The notes beneath the pieces are model-generated. The model was given only the letters and a program-made list of their open reading frames with translations, did no database searches and was not told the origin of the DNA. From Lophium mytilinum (lineage: Eukaryota; Ascomycota; Dothideomycetes; Mytilinidiales; Mytilinidiaceae), in assembly GCA_010093605.1 (NCBI GenBank), contig MU004189.1, positions 1,867,834 through 1,931,833 on the forward strand: DNA of 64,000 nucleotides. Reading direction: 5' to 3'. Positions 1 to 9,675 of the stretch are shown here, in pieces (position 1 is the first letter of the stretch; each line of letters begins with the position of its first letter). A program made the position numbers and the translations under genes.

Positions 1-523
1 GTATGCGGTTCCGTATCTTCCTCGCATCTCCAACATCCTTCAAGAACAGCGCGTGCTCTTTGACTCCTGGTGTTCCGAAGGTCTGACTGTAGCACCCCAC
101 TGTGATAATCAACTTATCCCACGTCAGGTCAAATGTCTTCCCCTTCTTCGCTAGCGCTACTTTCTTCACGTCCGATTTGATCTCGTCCCAATTCCCTCTA
201 GAGAGCGCCAGGCCCTGACTCGGGTCATCCGCACTTTCCTCGATTGTGACCTTCTTATTCTTGAAATCCACCACGTCCGCCCATCCTTGGAAGTAATTGA
301 CGTTTGACCGCCGACTCCTCACCGGCTCGAGTGCCGTCCTAAACTCGAGTGTCCCGACGGAGGTAGAGGCCAAAAGGGGGGTAAAGGCGAAGTATGAACG
401 CGGCGAAACGACGACAGCTTGGTACTTCTTGGGGTTGAGCTGGCGAGCAACCGTGTATCCCGCCCAGCCAGAGCCCAGAATAACGACGCGTTCCCTATCT
501 GCACGATGTCTTAGCAGCCGCAT
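1..523 (-). CDS. Type II (alternative) NADH dehydrogenase, N-terminal part
   Basis: The reverse strand is open from an ATG at 523 to the window edge (174 codons) with no intron. Near the N-terminus it has VVILGSGWAGYTVARQL, the GxGxxG dinucleotide-binding fold of FAD/NAD(P)-dependent oxidoreductases. This is followed by VVVSPRSYFAFTPLLASTSVGTLEF, a stretch typical of rotenone-insensitive mitochondrial NADH dehydrogenases (NDE/NDI). These enzymes pass electrons from NADH to ubiquinone at the inner membrane without pumping protons. About two thirds of the protein, including the second nucleotide-binding fold, lies outside the window. The ATG starts only about 10 codons before the FAD fold, so there is little room for a mitochondrial presequence. 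An upstream exon is possible, although no clear splice acceptor was found. Confidence 0.85.
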   Translation of the reverse strand, partial: MRLLRHRADRERVVILGSGWAGYTVARQLNPKKYQAVVVSPRSYFAFTPLLASTSVGTLEFRTALEPVRSRRSNVNYFQGWADVVDFKNKKVTIEESADDPSQGLALSRGNWDEIKSDVKKVALAKKGKTFDLTWDKLIITVGCYSQTFGTPGVKEHALFLKDVGDARKIRNRI

Positions 524-1178
524 GGTACCTCGGAATCGAAGAAAGCCTCTTACGATCTGAACTTTTGTCAAGCTGATTGACTGTTATATCTCGTCGCTGC
601 GTCGGTCTCCCATGTGAAAGGCGGGATGCGATCGCCCTCGAGGGCAAGCTTCTGCTAGCTAGGGCGTCGAGCAATCCGCTCGGCAATTGGCCGAGCTGCA
701 TGCGAGGGCTGGTGGCTTGCATGCTGGTGTTCCTTCTGTCCTGGAACTAGAAGGTTTCCAGGGCATTTTTGTTGTTGATATATTTTGCTGATTAGAATAG
801 CGGCGGATGAGCGCGGCCTTGGTCAGTATGACGAGGTAGTGGGCCCGCGGATACCCCATTGAGCGTGTTAGTTTGCATCCTATGAGGCATAAGTACAGAC
901 ATATCGTATGGGAGCTGTGCGCTCAAGCGGAGGGCGTTCTAACGGTGGTGCTAAGATCGGGACAAAGGAGGATGGTTCGAGGTTCTCGAGCTGCGCCGTT
1001 CCGAGAACTTCACATGCTACGCCAGGAACTCCAGGATTCCATACGTACGAAATGCTAATTCAACAGATCGTCCGGATACAGTAGAGCTTGAGAAGTCATT
1101 CGCATGAGTCAGCCTGTTCATTCCGAGTAGTTCTCTGGCCGGTCTGCGATTGAGTGAGCTTGGTCTCAGAGCTGACCT

Positions 1179-1222
1179 CGTGACATCCCGCAATCTCCCG
1201 TCACTCCATTCATCCCTGTGAA
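1179..1222 (+). repeat. Direct repeat, copy 1
   Basis: The stretch reads cgtgacatcccgcaatctcc and continues through a ccattcatccctgtga segment. It matches 2400-2447 in the same orientation with a few substitutions and a small length difference. The two copies are 1.2 kb apart and flank a decayed cysteine-rich frame. They could be ends of a mobile element or copies of a duplicated promoter. Confidence 0.6.
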
Positions 1223-1591
1223 ACCCAAGCTGAATCCATATTCACTGTTCTGCCACTGCATGCGGTGCTCCAACATGTTCATCGAAAGCTGGAGCAATGA
1301 ACAGCACAGCGAAGTGTGTACTTCCATCAGCCACAACCTAGTGTCCCGGCAAGCTCACTGATTGTTGTATTCAACGGCCTCAGAACTTCGAAAATTCATC
1401 GAGGATATTCAAGCAGGTATACGCGCATCCGCGACGATTTGCTGTGCATTCACGAAGAAACCGCTTTATATACATGCCAGGCTCTTCCACAGATGACTCT
1501 TAAGTTACTTATTATCATTCTAGCCTACAATTACTCGCCGTTCCATCCCGTTCAACCCTTTCCACTGCGGTCTCTCCCACCTCCTCTCCTA

Positions 1592-1835
1592 ACAGAAAAT
1601 CTGATAAGACTGCAACGCCTTCGAATGCCAACACACCTGCGTATTATAAACATCCGCAAAATACCCCTGACAATTATCCTTCTCAAACATAAAACTATAC
1701 CCAACAACATTAGCCCAGATCTCTCTCTCCCCCGGATATATCTAGCAATAAATCTGATACGACTCTATATTCCGTATCCCCCAGCAGACACCAAGCTTCG
1801 TAACATCAGCTTTATAGCCTTTGCTTTCTAAATCT
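1592..1835 (-). pseudogene. Remnant of a small cysteine-rich protein gene
   Basis: Two reverse-strand frames in this stretch read like a small, aromatic- and cysteine-rich secreted protein; one fragment contains CQGYFADVYNTQVCWHSKAL. The family was not recognised. It looks broken in more than one place and is treated as a fossil. It sits between the two direct repeats at 1179-1222 and 2400-2447, so it may have been carried or interrupted by whatever left them. Confidence 0.3.
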
Positions 1836-2399
1836 GACCGATACCGGACTGACAGATATCGGACTGCATTCCAGCTGGGAGTAGATTAAGCCGTGAAGGA
1901 GGAGAGAGTGGATGAGAGAGAAGTCTGATGGTAGTGTGGTTGCAGTAGACGAGCAGTCCCGTACACTCATGCACATTCCTCCTTCATATTCGAATGTTCA
2001 TTCAAGGACGCAGGAGTTCCTTGAACAAATTCTGTGTTGAGATGTGGTTTATGGTTGAGGCTGAGGCGGAGGCTGAATGCTTACTTCCAAGGCTCTATCA
2101 TGACTTCTGTGACCACAACTTCGGCGACGAGGGCGCACATTTCATATAAATGCAATCCATTACCCCGCCGACCACGTACTTCGCCGCACGCGCAGATTGA
2201 TGAGGTGGTCTTGAAGGAAATGAGAGGTTCAGACCTGTTCACTAAGCTGAATTCGAGCCCAATGCGACTTTTTTAAAGTACAGGGAATGCGAGACCGTTC
2301 AAAATAGGACGTCAATGGAGGTCAGAAGATTACTGCGTACTAGCCAATTTTCATACTAGCCAATTTGCAACTATGTGAAGTCGTTCCTAGAGATCCCCA

Positions 2400-2447
2400 C
2401 GTGATATCCCGCAATTTCCCGCCCCCTCATCCATTCATCCTCGTGAG
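2400..2447 (+). repeat. Direct repeat, copy 2
   Basis: This copy reads cgtgatatcccgcaatttcc and continues through ccattcatcctcgtgag. It is the same-orientation partner of 1179-1222. A shorter related piece, ctatcccgcaatcgccccgtca, lies near 4070 on the far side of the arginase gene. Confidence 0.6.
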
Positions 2448-2543
2448 AGTTAGGAAATTCGTCAAACCAAGTGATCCAGAATCTAGGTCGGGTATTCTAC
2501 GCTGTTCGAGCCCCATCACATGCTAACCGCCGAGGAAACACAC

Positions 2544-3669
2544 TCATAGCAGGGTATCACCCAAGGCGCAGCGAACGATCGAGCAACCTGCTCGGACCGT
2601 GTCGCTAGCTCCCTTGACGTCTAGACTGGGGTTGACTTCGACCAAATCTAGAGCAATAAGAGAGCCCGTCTCGGCAACGCACTCAGCGATGAAGTCGCCT
2701 TCACGAAGAGTCAGGCCGCCTCGGACTGGCGTTCCGGTGCTCGGAGCCCACATGGGGTCTATGGCGTCGACGTCGAAGGACAGATGGATGGGGGTATCGC
2801 TTCCGATCCAACCAAGGGCCATGTCCATGACTCTGCCAATGCCGTGCCTTTTGACTCGTTAATAACAAGGCGTAAGTGGACTTTGAGTTTCAAGCAACTT
2901 ACTTGTCGATATCATGCATCGAGAATGCTTTGATGCCATGTTCCTTCAAGATCTTCTTCTCTCCGCGGTCGATATCCCGGAGGCCAATGTAGACTAGCTT
3001 TTTGACATTGATGCGCTGGTTGTCCTGTATCCAGCCGAACATGTCTTCGTTCTTCTCCGTCGCCAGTCCGGTCAGGAACGCAACCGGCATGCCGTGAATG
3101 TTGCCGCTCTCAGACGTCTCAGGAGTGTTGATATCAGCATGTGCATCCACCCAGATGACAGCTATTTCCTTCCCCAGTCGTTCCCGCGCGGCCTTCGCGG
3201 TGCCGGCGACCGTTCCAATGGCAATTGAATGGTCTCCGCCCAGCGTTAGCACGAACTTGCCGCTCTTGGCGTGTTCGTAGACCTGTTCGCTTAAGGCGCG
3301 GGTGACGGCGCTGACAGTTCTCGGCTTCTTCATGCCGCGGTAATCGGGGTCCTCTTTGGGCATGATATCAGTGTAGGAGTGGACTTGACCATCGTAAGTC
3401 ACTTTGAAGTCGAGATCCTCTTCCAGTTGCTGGATCAAGCCTGCCTCGATGAGAGCCATGGGAGCGGCATCGACACCTGCTTTGGTCTGGCTTCATGTCA
3501 GCATTCGCGGTCCCTCGCTACGGAGATCTGACAAATGCCTCCAACTGGTCTCAATTGACTCGAGTGAGTGAGGGCGACTGACCTGGCCTCCAGAGAAGCC
3601 AACCGCGACAAGACCCAAGTCATGGCGGCTGGGCAGGAATTTCGGCTGCACGGTGGGTGCTGAAGTCAT
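2544..3669 (-). CDS. CAR1: Arginase
   Basis: Arginase hydrolyses L-arginine to ornithine and urea, the first step of arginine catabolism. Exons are 3669-3583, 3486-2903 and 2847-2544, joining to 324 residues, which is normal for the family. The binuclear manganese site is complete: GGDHS at about residues 112-116, DAHAD at about 143-147, and SFDVDAIDP near 245. The family N-terminal stretch (VAVGFSGGQ then TKAGVDAAP) spans intron 1, which fixes that junction. Intron 2 has a GTAAGT donor and ends before [10 protein letters not shown]. The only in-frame ATG before the conserved region is at 3669. The promoter lies to the right and holds a duplicated AGGGG-containing 19-mer about 280 bp upstream. 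Nothing suggests loss of function. Confidence 0.97.
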
Positions 3670-4396
3670 TGTCCTGAATATGTGGTGTCGTGATAAGAGT
3701 GGTGAAGGTGTAGGTAAGGATGTCAGAGAGAAGGGAGTTGGCCGTAGGACACGGAGTGCGGAGGCCAGTGTGAGGTAGTTGGTAGGCTAAAGATATCGTC
3801 GAAGCGATAAAATCCCGGATTTGGACTGGAGATTCGGGCGGAGGTGAAAGGATGAAGAATTTGAGGGCGAAGAGGGCCGTATTTAAGCCCTTCCGAGTGT
3901 GCCATCTTTACGTAAATCGAGGCCTTTCGAATTTTCTCTACACGCCTGCTCCTGCACTTAGGGGACAGTGAGGGCAGACTGCGGTTGCTCCTGCACTTAG
4001 GGGAAGAGGTGTTTATCTAGCCCTCTCCGCGACTCGAAACCCCCACTTGGCAGGCGCGACTTCGGCCCACGCTATCCCGCAATCGCCCCGTCAGTCAGGA
4101 GAGAACATCAACACTGCTATGCGAGCTGTATAAGCTATCACATCCTCTATAAGTAGCCGCCTCCTCTATAAGATCTGCTAGCAATATAGCGCTATTCTCG
4201 TATCGTTATATTTCAATTAGAAAGTAGATCAGAGCCGAGTCTCACTTAAACCACCTCCACGGCTCACGAACGCTTCCCGTCGGCTCCCATCACTGCTGTA
4301 CTCCTCCACCGCCTTTCATCTGAACTTTCATTCGCGGGTGCTCCTCAGTCATCACAAGGCCTGATAACCGGGAACCCCTGTTCAATCATTCTTACA
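3670..4396. promoter_or_regulatory. Divergent promoter region of arginase and the UPF0235 gene
   Basis: The genes on either side are read away from each other, so this 727 bp carries both promoters. A TATA-like tatttaa on the arginase side sits near 3879. Two exact copies of tgctcctgcacttagggga (3947-3965 and 3986-4004) are present. A tract near 4140-4215 contains two close copies of cctctataag. No ORF is credible. Confidence 0.55.
3947..4004 (+). promoter_or_regulatory. Duplicated 19-mer with STRE-like AGGGG core
   Basis: The 19-mer tgctcctgcacttagggga occurs at 3947-3965 and again exactly at 3986-4004, 39 bp apart. Each copy carries AGGGG, the stress-response element bound by Msn2/Msn4-type zinc-finger factors in yeasts. 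Being duplicated within a divergent promoter makes a regulatory role plausible, but binding in this organism is inference. Confidence 0.4.
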
Positions 4397-4924
4397 ATGC
4401 TCCCCGCCATTCGCCTCATAGCATCCAAACCTCCCTCGCGCACCTACACCCTCCATCTCATTTGCCACGTGAAGCCCGGAGTGGCGTCGAAGCGTGAAGG
4501 AGTCTCGGCTGTAACCGCATCTGGTATTGAGCTGTGCGTAGCAGCGCAGGCGCGAGAGGGCCAGTCCAATCGTGCTGTAAGAGAGCTGATCGCTGAGGTA
4601 AGTCTATGTCTACTATTATACACAAAGGAGTTTTGTCACTCTGGGGCCATCCAAGGGCCATTAGTAATGATAATTCTTGGACGCTATCTTAGACATTCCG
4701 AGAGCTTCCTCAAGAGATTGGCCGAAGAGCCTGGGTGTGAAAAGGTAAGCCACTCTGACGCGTCTTAGGTCCTCCACGTGCCCAAATCCGACGTCGAGAT
4801 CGCAAAAGGGATGAAATCGCGCGAAAAGACAATCGTTGTATCAAACATAGCCATTGCTAAGAGCGGCATAGAGGAGACCATTGAGAGCATTAGGAATAAA
4901 ATTGAGCAAAGCGTGGCTACTTGA
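4397..4924 (+). CDS. UPF0235 / DUF167 (YggU-like) protein
   Basis: Exons 4397-4597 and 4769-4924 join to 118 residues, close to the usual size of this small conserved family found from bacteria to human (C15orf40). The core is recognisable: LHLICHVKPGVASKREGVSAV, then VAAQAREGQSNRAVRELIAE before the intron and VLHVPKSDVEIAKGMKSREKT after it. The pattern of xAREGxxNxAV followed by a KSxVxIxxGxKSRxK segment is the family hallmark. The intron (172 nt) begins GTAAGT and ends TTAG, and splicing keeps the motif continuous. The biochemical role is unknown. The gene is read away from arginase and towards the PhiA-like gene, with 142 bp between the two 3' ends. Confidence 0.88.
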
Positions 4925-5066
4925 CACTGGCGGTTAGGGACCTTTCGAGTCCAAGCTCCTACCATCACCCCTTCATGATCGCAAAAACCCACTACCCCTT
5001 GATTCAAATCGTTTGCTCTACCTCTCTGCAGCATTCCCCCACTCCTAAAAGCATCCTTCGCCCCAT

Positions 5067-5668
5067 TCATGTGTACTGCCAAGCGCCCACTTCGGTGGCG
5101 TTAAGGGTGGCCGCGGTGAACCCCAAGCACTGGGGGTCGTAGTCAATGTTCGGCAAAAGGCCAAAGACCTGGTATCCCTTCCCCGCGACAGGGCATGCGA
5201 CCAAGCCACCCTCGAAGCTCAAGGTTCCGTAGTTCGGACTGTCCTCGACGCGGCTCCAGCCAATCTGAGTCGAGTTCTCGGGGATGTAGGCAGAATGGGC
5301 CTGTGTGAAAGACATGGCACCATCAGGACCAATGTACACTACTCAGGCGCATTAGCGTAGCTACGTGGTTGGCGGATTGGCGGTGCCAGCTTACCCTGTT
5401 GCCCTCCCGGAACTTCGACGTATAGACCGAGAGTAGTTGCGGAGTAGTCGCTGGAGAAGACCGTCTCGTCTCCCGTCGGGCATTCTGAAGGATTGAGGGG
5501 GCAGTACGATGAAGTTGGCGGTCCATTGAAGTAGAATTTCTGACCGGATGCGGCCAGGTTGGCGAAGTGGATTGGGGAACCGGACCTCAGAGCCATCACG
5601 GTAAAGGGCTGAACCTGGGCAAGCGCCGCGGTGGCCACGAAAGCGGAGATGGCGAGAGCGGCCTTCAT
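5067..5668 (-). CDS. phiA: PhiA-like secreted cell-wall protein (IgE-binding protein family)
   Basis: Exons 5668-5395 and 5338-5067 join to 181 residues. The first 17 or so (MKAALAISAFVATAALA) form a clear signal peptide. The mature part carries family features: VMALRSGSPIHFANL, SSYCPLNPSECPTGDETVF, VEVPGGQQ across the intron, GAMSFTQAHSAYIP, and a C-terminal CLGF...WQY. PhiA in Aspergillus is a small wall protein needed for normal phialide and conidium development, and relatives are known as IgE-binding allergens. Four cysteines in the mature chain could form two disulfides. The intron (56 nt) starts GTAAGC and ends TAG. Wall location and a developmental role are inferred from the family. 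Confidence 0.9.
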
Positions 5669-6618
5669 AGTGATGGTGGATTCGAGATTGATTGACGAAT
5701 GTGGGTTGATCGAAGAAGAATGGTGCGAATTGACTGATGAAGAATGGGTTGACTGGTTGATGAGGAACCTGGGAGTGAGAAGGGGAAGCCTTTATGTACT
5801 TGTCAGGACCGGGAAGTAGCGAGCATGAATCGAGACTGCGTTGATCTCTCGCCTTCCTATAGACCCTGTCTCTTTTTATATTTATCCCAATTGCCCGGCG
5901 CCTGCCGCTGTCATGGTTGGCATGGAGGTCGCAAGGCGATCATCGCGACGGCCAAATTTTGGGGAACGGGTCGGACCACCCCCAACGACGTCAATCATTA
6001 GTCGCACTCGACCGCCTGCTTCTCTCGGGAGCCGAGGTGAGGCTTAGGGAGGGGCAAGTCTGTGTGTAGGTCGCCGTGCGCCGCCCTAGTTCGTGTAGTG
6101 CCTGTGTACGAGCATTCGCCACTGTTTAGTTACTTCAATATCAAAGAGTGAGTAGTATGTACAACGCAGTTCCTTCCCAATGTTTGACTACGCGGCTTGG
6201 GGTGACCGGAAAGCCTACAGGATATTCTAGATGAAGTATCCACATCTCGTGTAAGTGTTGATTATTTGTGAGGCACTCTTGACGAAGAGTGTTCAGAGAT
6301 TGATGTCCTGATGAATTATCACCTCATTCGCGATCTCGTCCAGATTTCGAGGACTAGTGAGCATACCAAGGAGCAACTTACAAGTGTATTATGGAGTGCG
6401 CAACTATAGTGGATCTCGCCTTGCCACAGCTGTCCTCATGTGCCAGATGTGACGACAGTTCGGAGTGAAGCCGGCGAAGATTCACAATGTTGCATCGTGA
6501 GGAACCATGAGCATCAGTGCGTAGGCACAGGGGCCACCTGCATCACATCCCTCTTTTAGCGCACAAGCCCACTTACAGCTCAACGGTTGTCGATCGGGGA
6601 CTGCGAGGGTATTGCAAG
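5669..6618. other. Intergenic region, promoter side of the PhiA-like gene
   Basis: About 950 bp with no credible ORF. T-rich and TATA-like stretches (ctttttatatttatccc near 5870) are about 200 bp upstream of the PhiA-like start. Short repeats of gaagaatg and ttgactg occur around 5700-5760. Confidence 0.5.
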
Positions 6619-7176
6619 TTACTTGCCGACGCTGCTTTCGGAATGGAATTGAGCGTACCTACCGCGATAGCTTCTTGAATGTGATGCAGTGCGACGACCA
6701 GTCCACAAACAACGTTGCTCCGCGCAATAATCGCATAGTCTAAACTTAAGGTTCCAGGTCACGAAGTCCCGGCATCTTGCTGCCGTATGTCCAAAATAGA
6801 GGAGACCATTCGGGCCGCCCACGGCCCCTGGAAAAGTGGTCATGAGGCCTGGAGAAAAAGTACAGTCGTCGTAGAGACGAATAGAACAGCCATCCATCGG
6901 ATCCGGGAGTTCTCGTATTTCTTCCAAATCGATAGCACGGTAGAGCCATATTAAGCTATATGCAGCCTCGGTATTGGATATTTCCAGGCTGAATCGTGGC
7001 GATCCTGCAACAAGGGTTGAACCATCTCGAATGCGTTGTCCAGTCACAGCCCGAAAGTGCCGGACGTCGCGGTTGTGACGAGCGCCAAGTGGCGGTTGTG
7101 GCTCTTTAAGCTTAAAACGGTTACTATTAATAGACTCCTTCTTTTGCTCGTGTCCACTTTCACTATACCGGAGTCA
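6619..7176 (-). CDS. Uncharacterised ORF, possible 3' exon of a secreted protein
   Basis: The reverse strand is open from about 7174 to a stop at 6619, but it has no good ATG of its own. The nearest convincing acceptor (TATAG near 7167) suggests an upstream exon. The protein-like part contains SPRFSLEISNTEAAYSLIW, then CSIRLYDDCTFSPGLMTTF and GLLYFGHTAARCRDFVTWNL, which are aromatic- and cysteine-rich as in small exported fungal proteins. Possible upstream coding on the same strand lies at 7602-7180, including a hydrophobic MLVVAVAAAIV segment near 7566. The upstream start would be only 25 bp past the CMR1 stop, which argues against it. The family is not recognised and the exon structure is unresolved. 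Confidence 0.3.
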
Positions 7177-7626
7177 TGTTGCCTCCCTCGTTTCTGCAGT
7201 GATCTGTGGGTACGAGGACAGCTGAAACGTGACGTCTGTAGAACATAGATAATGGACAGCAAGCGATAGGATATGCATAATCGATTTGGTAATGGAAATT
7301 GTCCTTTGGGTCACCTTCTGAACCCTCTCGATGCTCCGACGTCCCGAGGGAGCATTTAGCAAGGGGCAGCTACAATTGAAGGCCTGATTGCCTCACGCCC
7401 GCCTGGTTGATCGCATCCAACCTTGGGAACCCCAGCACTGCACCTCGTCGCCAAAGAGCCCCTTGTATACTGGAGTCTCGCGTTGCTTGTATGTCGGCAA
7501 GAAACTTGTGGTCAAACTAATGTGCGACTCTTGTACAATTGCAGCTGCCACCGCCACAACTAGCATTGTACCAAATGCTTTACGCTGAGTACAAAGGTTC
7601 ATCTCTAAAGACCGTATTCGTCGCAA

Positions 7627-9281
7627 CTACATCCACAGGCACAGCTTCCCGCTAGCTGTCCCTGCCGCAATCCAATCTTGCGATGGATGGAATTTGGCTA
7701 CAGCCGGCACCGCCGTGATGCCCTCGCCTCCTAGTTGTGCGAGCTGTTCGCCCTTGCTCGTGTAGATGTCAACGAAACGGTTCATGTTACCAATGCAGAA
7801 GCGTTGTATTCCATCCTGGGGTTGTTCTTGCCATTGGGCACGTAGACTGTTTGCAGTAAAGTTAGCAAATATGTCCTGTTTTTATCGAACTTCTGTGGTA
7901 TAATTCTGCGCTCTCAAGAAAGAAAAGCTTACATAGTAACCCATCTCCCAGTCTGGTTGTTATGCGGTATTATCGTAGCCGGTTCCATCTCGTCGTCGGT
8001 GAGAGTCGTCCCGGTTTTCCAGTCACCGCAGCCGCTAAAGTCGTGTATCTTGACAGTGTCATCGTACGAAGCCGTAGCTACCTGACCTACAGAATTCCAC
8101 GCCGCGTGCGAGACAGAAAGTCTGCTCTCGTGTTCACCAACTAATGCTGGTAGCCGCAATTCGCCCTTCCCACTGATCTTCCGCAAGTCCCAGATCTTCA
8201 TCGTGCGATCTAGAGACGCCGTCGCCACGAGGTGGGCTTGCTGTGGATGAAGAGAAAAACCTCCAATCTTCTTTTCCGACAGCTGGAAGATCTCCAGTCC
8301 TGCAGACTTTTGTGGCGATGTTCGCATATCGTACATCCCGAATGTACCCCCTAGCGTTGAGAAATACAGCATATTGGGATCCTTTGATGCGATCTCGACA
8401 CCAGACAGGGGGTCGTCGTCGCCCTTGTCTACCGGTGCATACACTTCCACAGCTACCCCCTTTGCCAAATCCAGTTTTCGAATAGAAGAATCGTATGAGG
8501 CCGAATATAGCGCGTTTGCGTCCGTTGGACTAAACTGAAACGTACAGATTGTCCGTGTGTGAAGCTTGAAAGTCGTGATCGCCGGTCCTTCCTTTTCGTC
8601 CTCTTCCTCGTCGTCCTCTTGCTTCACCTCGGAAGCCTTCTGCGAGCAGTCACAGATCCCCAAATTCCCCATTTTGTCTCCAGCAAACACCAGCGGCTTG
8701 TCCGCCGTGGGATGAAACCCCATGGAGTATATTCGCTCTGGCGTTATCTTGATCTCATTGGGCTCATAATCTTCCCAAAGCTCCAGCCCACTCATTTTCT
8801 CCCTCAGTGCTTTCAACTCCTTATCGCTCGTCTCCTTAACATCATCCGGGTCGAACGTCCGCTCATACGGTTTCGTCTCCCTCACGTTCCGTAAGAAGTT
8901 ACCCCCTTGGTCCCAGCTCCGCCCTGCAACCAAAATATCGCTGAGATTCAGGTCTCCACTAACACGCTGCCGCTTCGCGCGTTCCGCTTCCCTGAACGCG
9001 TCATGTTCGTCCTCCGCCTTGCGCTTCGCGACTTCGCTATCGGCGACTATACCACGCAGACGCGACGATGTGCGACGCGGGCCGGTGTCTTCTTCCTTGA
9101 TCTTCTTGGGCGCGGGTTTCTTCGACTTGGCCTTGGCTTTGGATGCGGCTTTCGAGGAGGGCGCAATGCCAGCTTGGGCGGCTTCGAGTTCGAGGGTGCG
9201 GAGGAGGGCTTGGGTTTTGGCTATGTTTTCTTGACGCTTTTGCTCGTATTCGCTGAGCTCGACTTTGGGGCCGCGTGCCAT
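7627..9281 (-). CDS. CMR1: DNA damage-binding WD40 protein CMR1 (WDR76 family)
   Basis: Exons 9281-7933 and 7846-7627 join to 522 residues, the length of yeast Cmr1. The N-terminal 150 residues are charged and disordered (lysine/alanine-rich, coiled-coil-like). They are followed by a WD40 propeller with segments such as [34 protein letters not shown], and [20 protein letters not shown]. It ends with [14 protein letters not shown]. The C-terminal blade comes from exon 2, joined across an 86 nt GTAAGC intron. Cmr1/WDR76 proteins bind chromatin, respond to replication stress and collect in a nuclear quality-control compartment. The promoter holds an MCB-type site (ACGCGTCA at 9444) and an E2F-like GCGGGAAA, which suits a gene active at S phase. 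Confidence 0.93.
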
Positions 9282-9443
9282 GGTGGAGTCGGGAAGGGTG
9301 GTGAATATGCTTGTGAATTAGAGCGACAAAACAATCAATGATGCGCGCAGTTTCTATAGCGTAGGTTGGGGTAGCCGGATGGTACGTTTCTCAAGCAGCG
9401 AGAAAGGAGGTTGGTTGAAGTCTGCGGGTCATGGTGGCGTCCG

Positions 9444-9470
9444 ACGCGTCAAAAAACGCGAAGCGGGAAA
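9444..9470 (+). promoter_or_regulatory. MCB / E2F-like cell-cycle box upstream of CMR1
   Basis: The sequence reads ACGCGTCA at 9444-9451, followed by another ACGCG and GCGGGAAA at 9463-9470. ACGCGTNA is the MluI cell-cycle box bound by the MBF complex in fungi, and GCGGGAAA resembles the related E2F site. The cluster is 163-189 bp upstream of the CMR1 start codon. Regulation at G1/S is an inference from these sites and from the role of CMR1. Confidence 0.5.
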
Positions 9471-9675
9471 AAGTCACATGGGTTGGATTAAGTGGCCCGA
9501 CGATCGCGAAGCCACTCTCCACATTCACGTGAAGACTGAACATGATGCATGAGAGAATTGCATCACTCGCAGTGGTAGGGTTCAATCGTATTCAAAAGAA
9601 GAAGGATCAACTCATTCAAATTTTAACTGCATGCCTCTGCTCCCTCACTTTATATAGATACGTTAATTACTCCAA

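Larger units (their letters stand above)
524..2543. other. Intergenic region with direct repeats and a decayed ORF
   Basis: This 2 kb lies between the NADH dehydrogenase start and the 3' end of arginase. It contains a pair of direct repeats (1179-1222 and 2400-2447), a short broken cysteine-rich reading frame on the reverse strand (about 1592-1835), and a small tandem duplication of actagccaattt near 2339-2367. No intact gene is visible. Confidence 0.6.
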
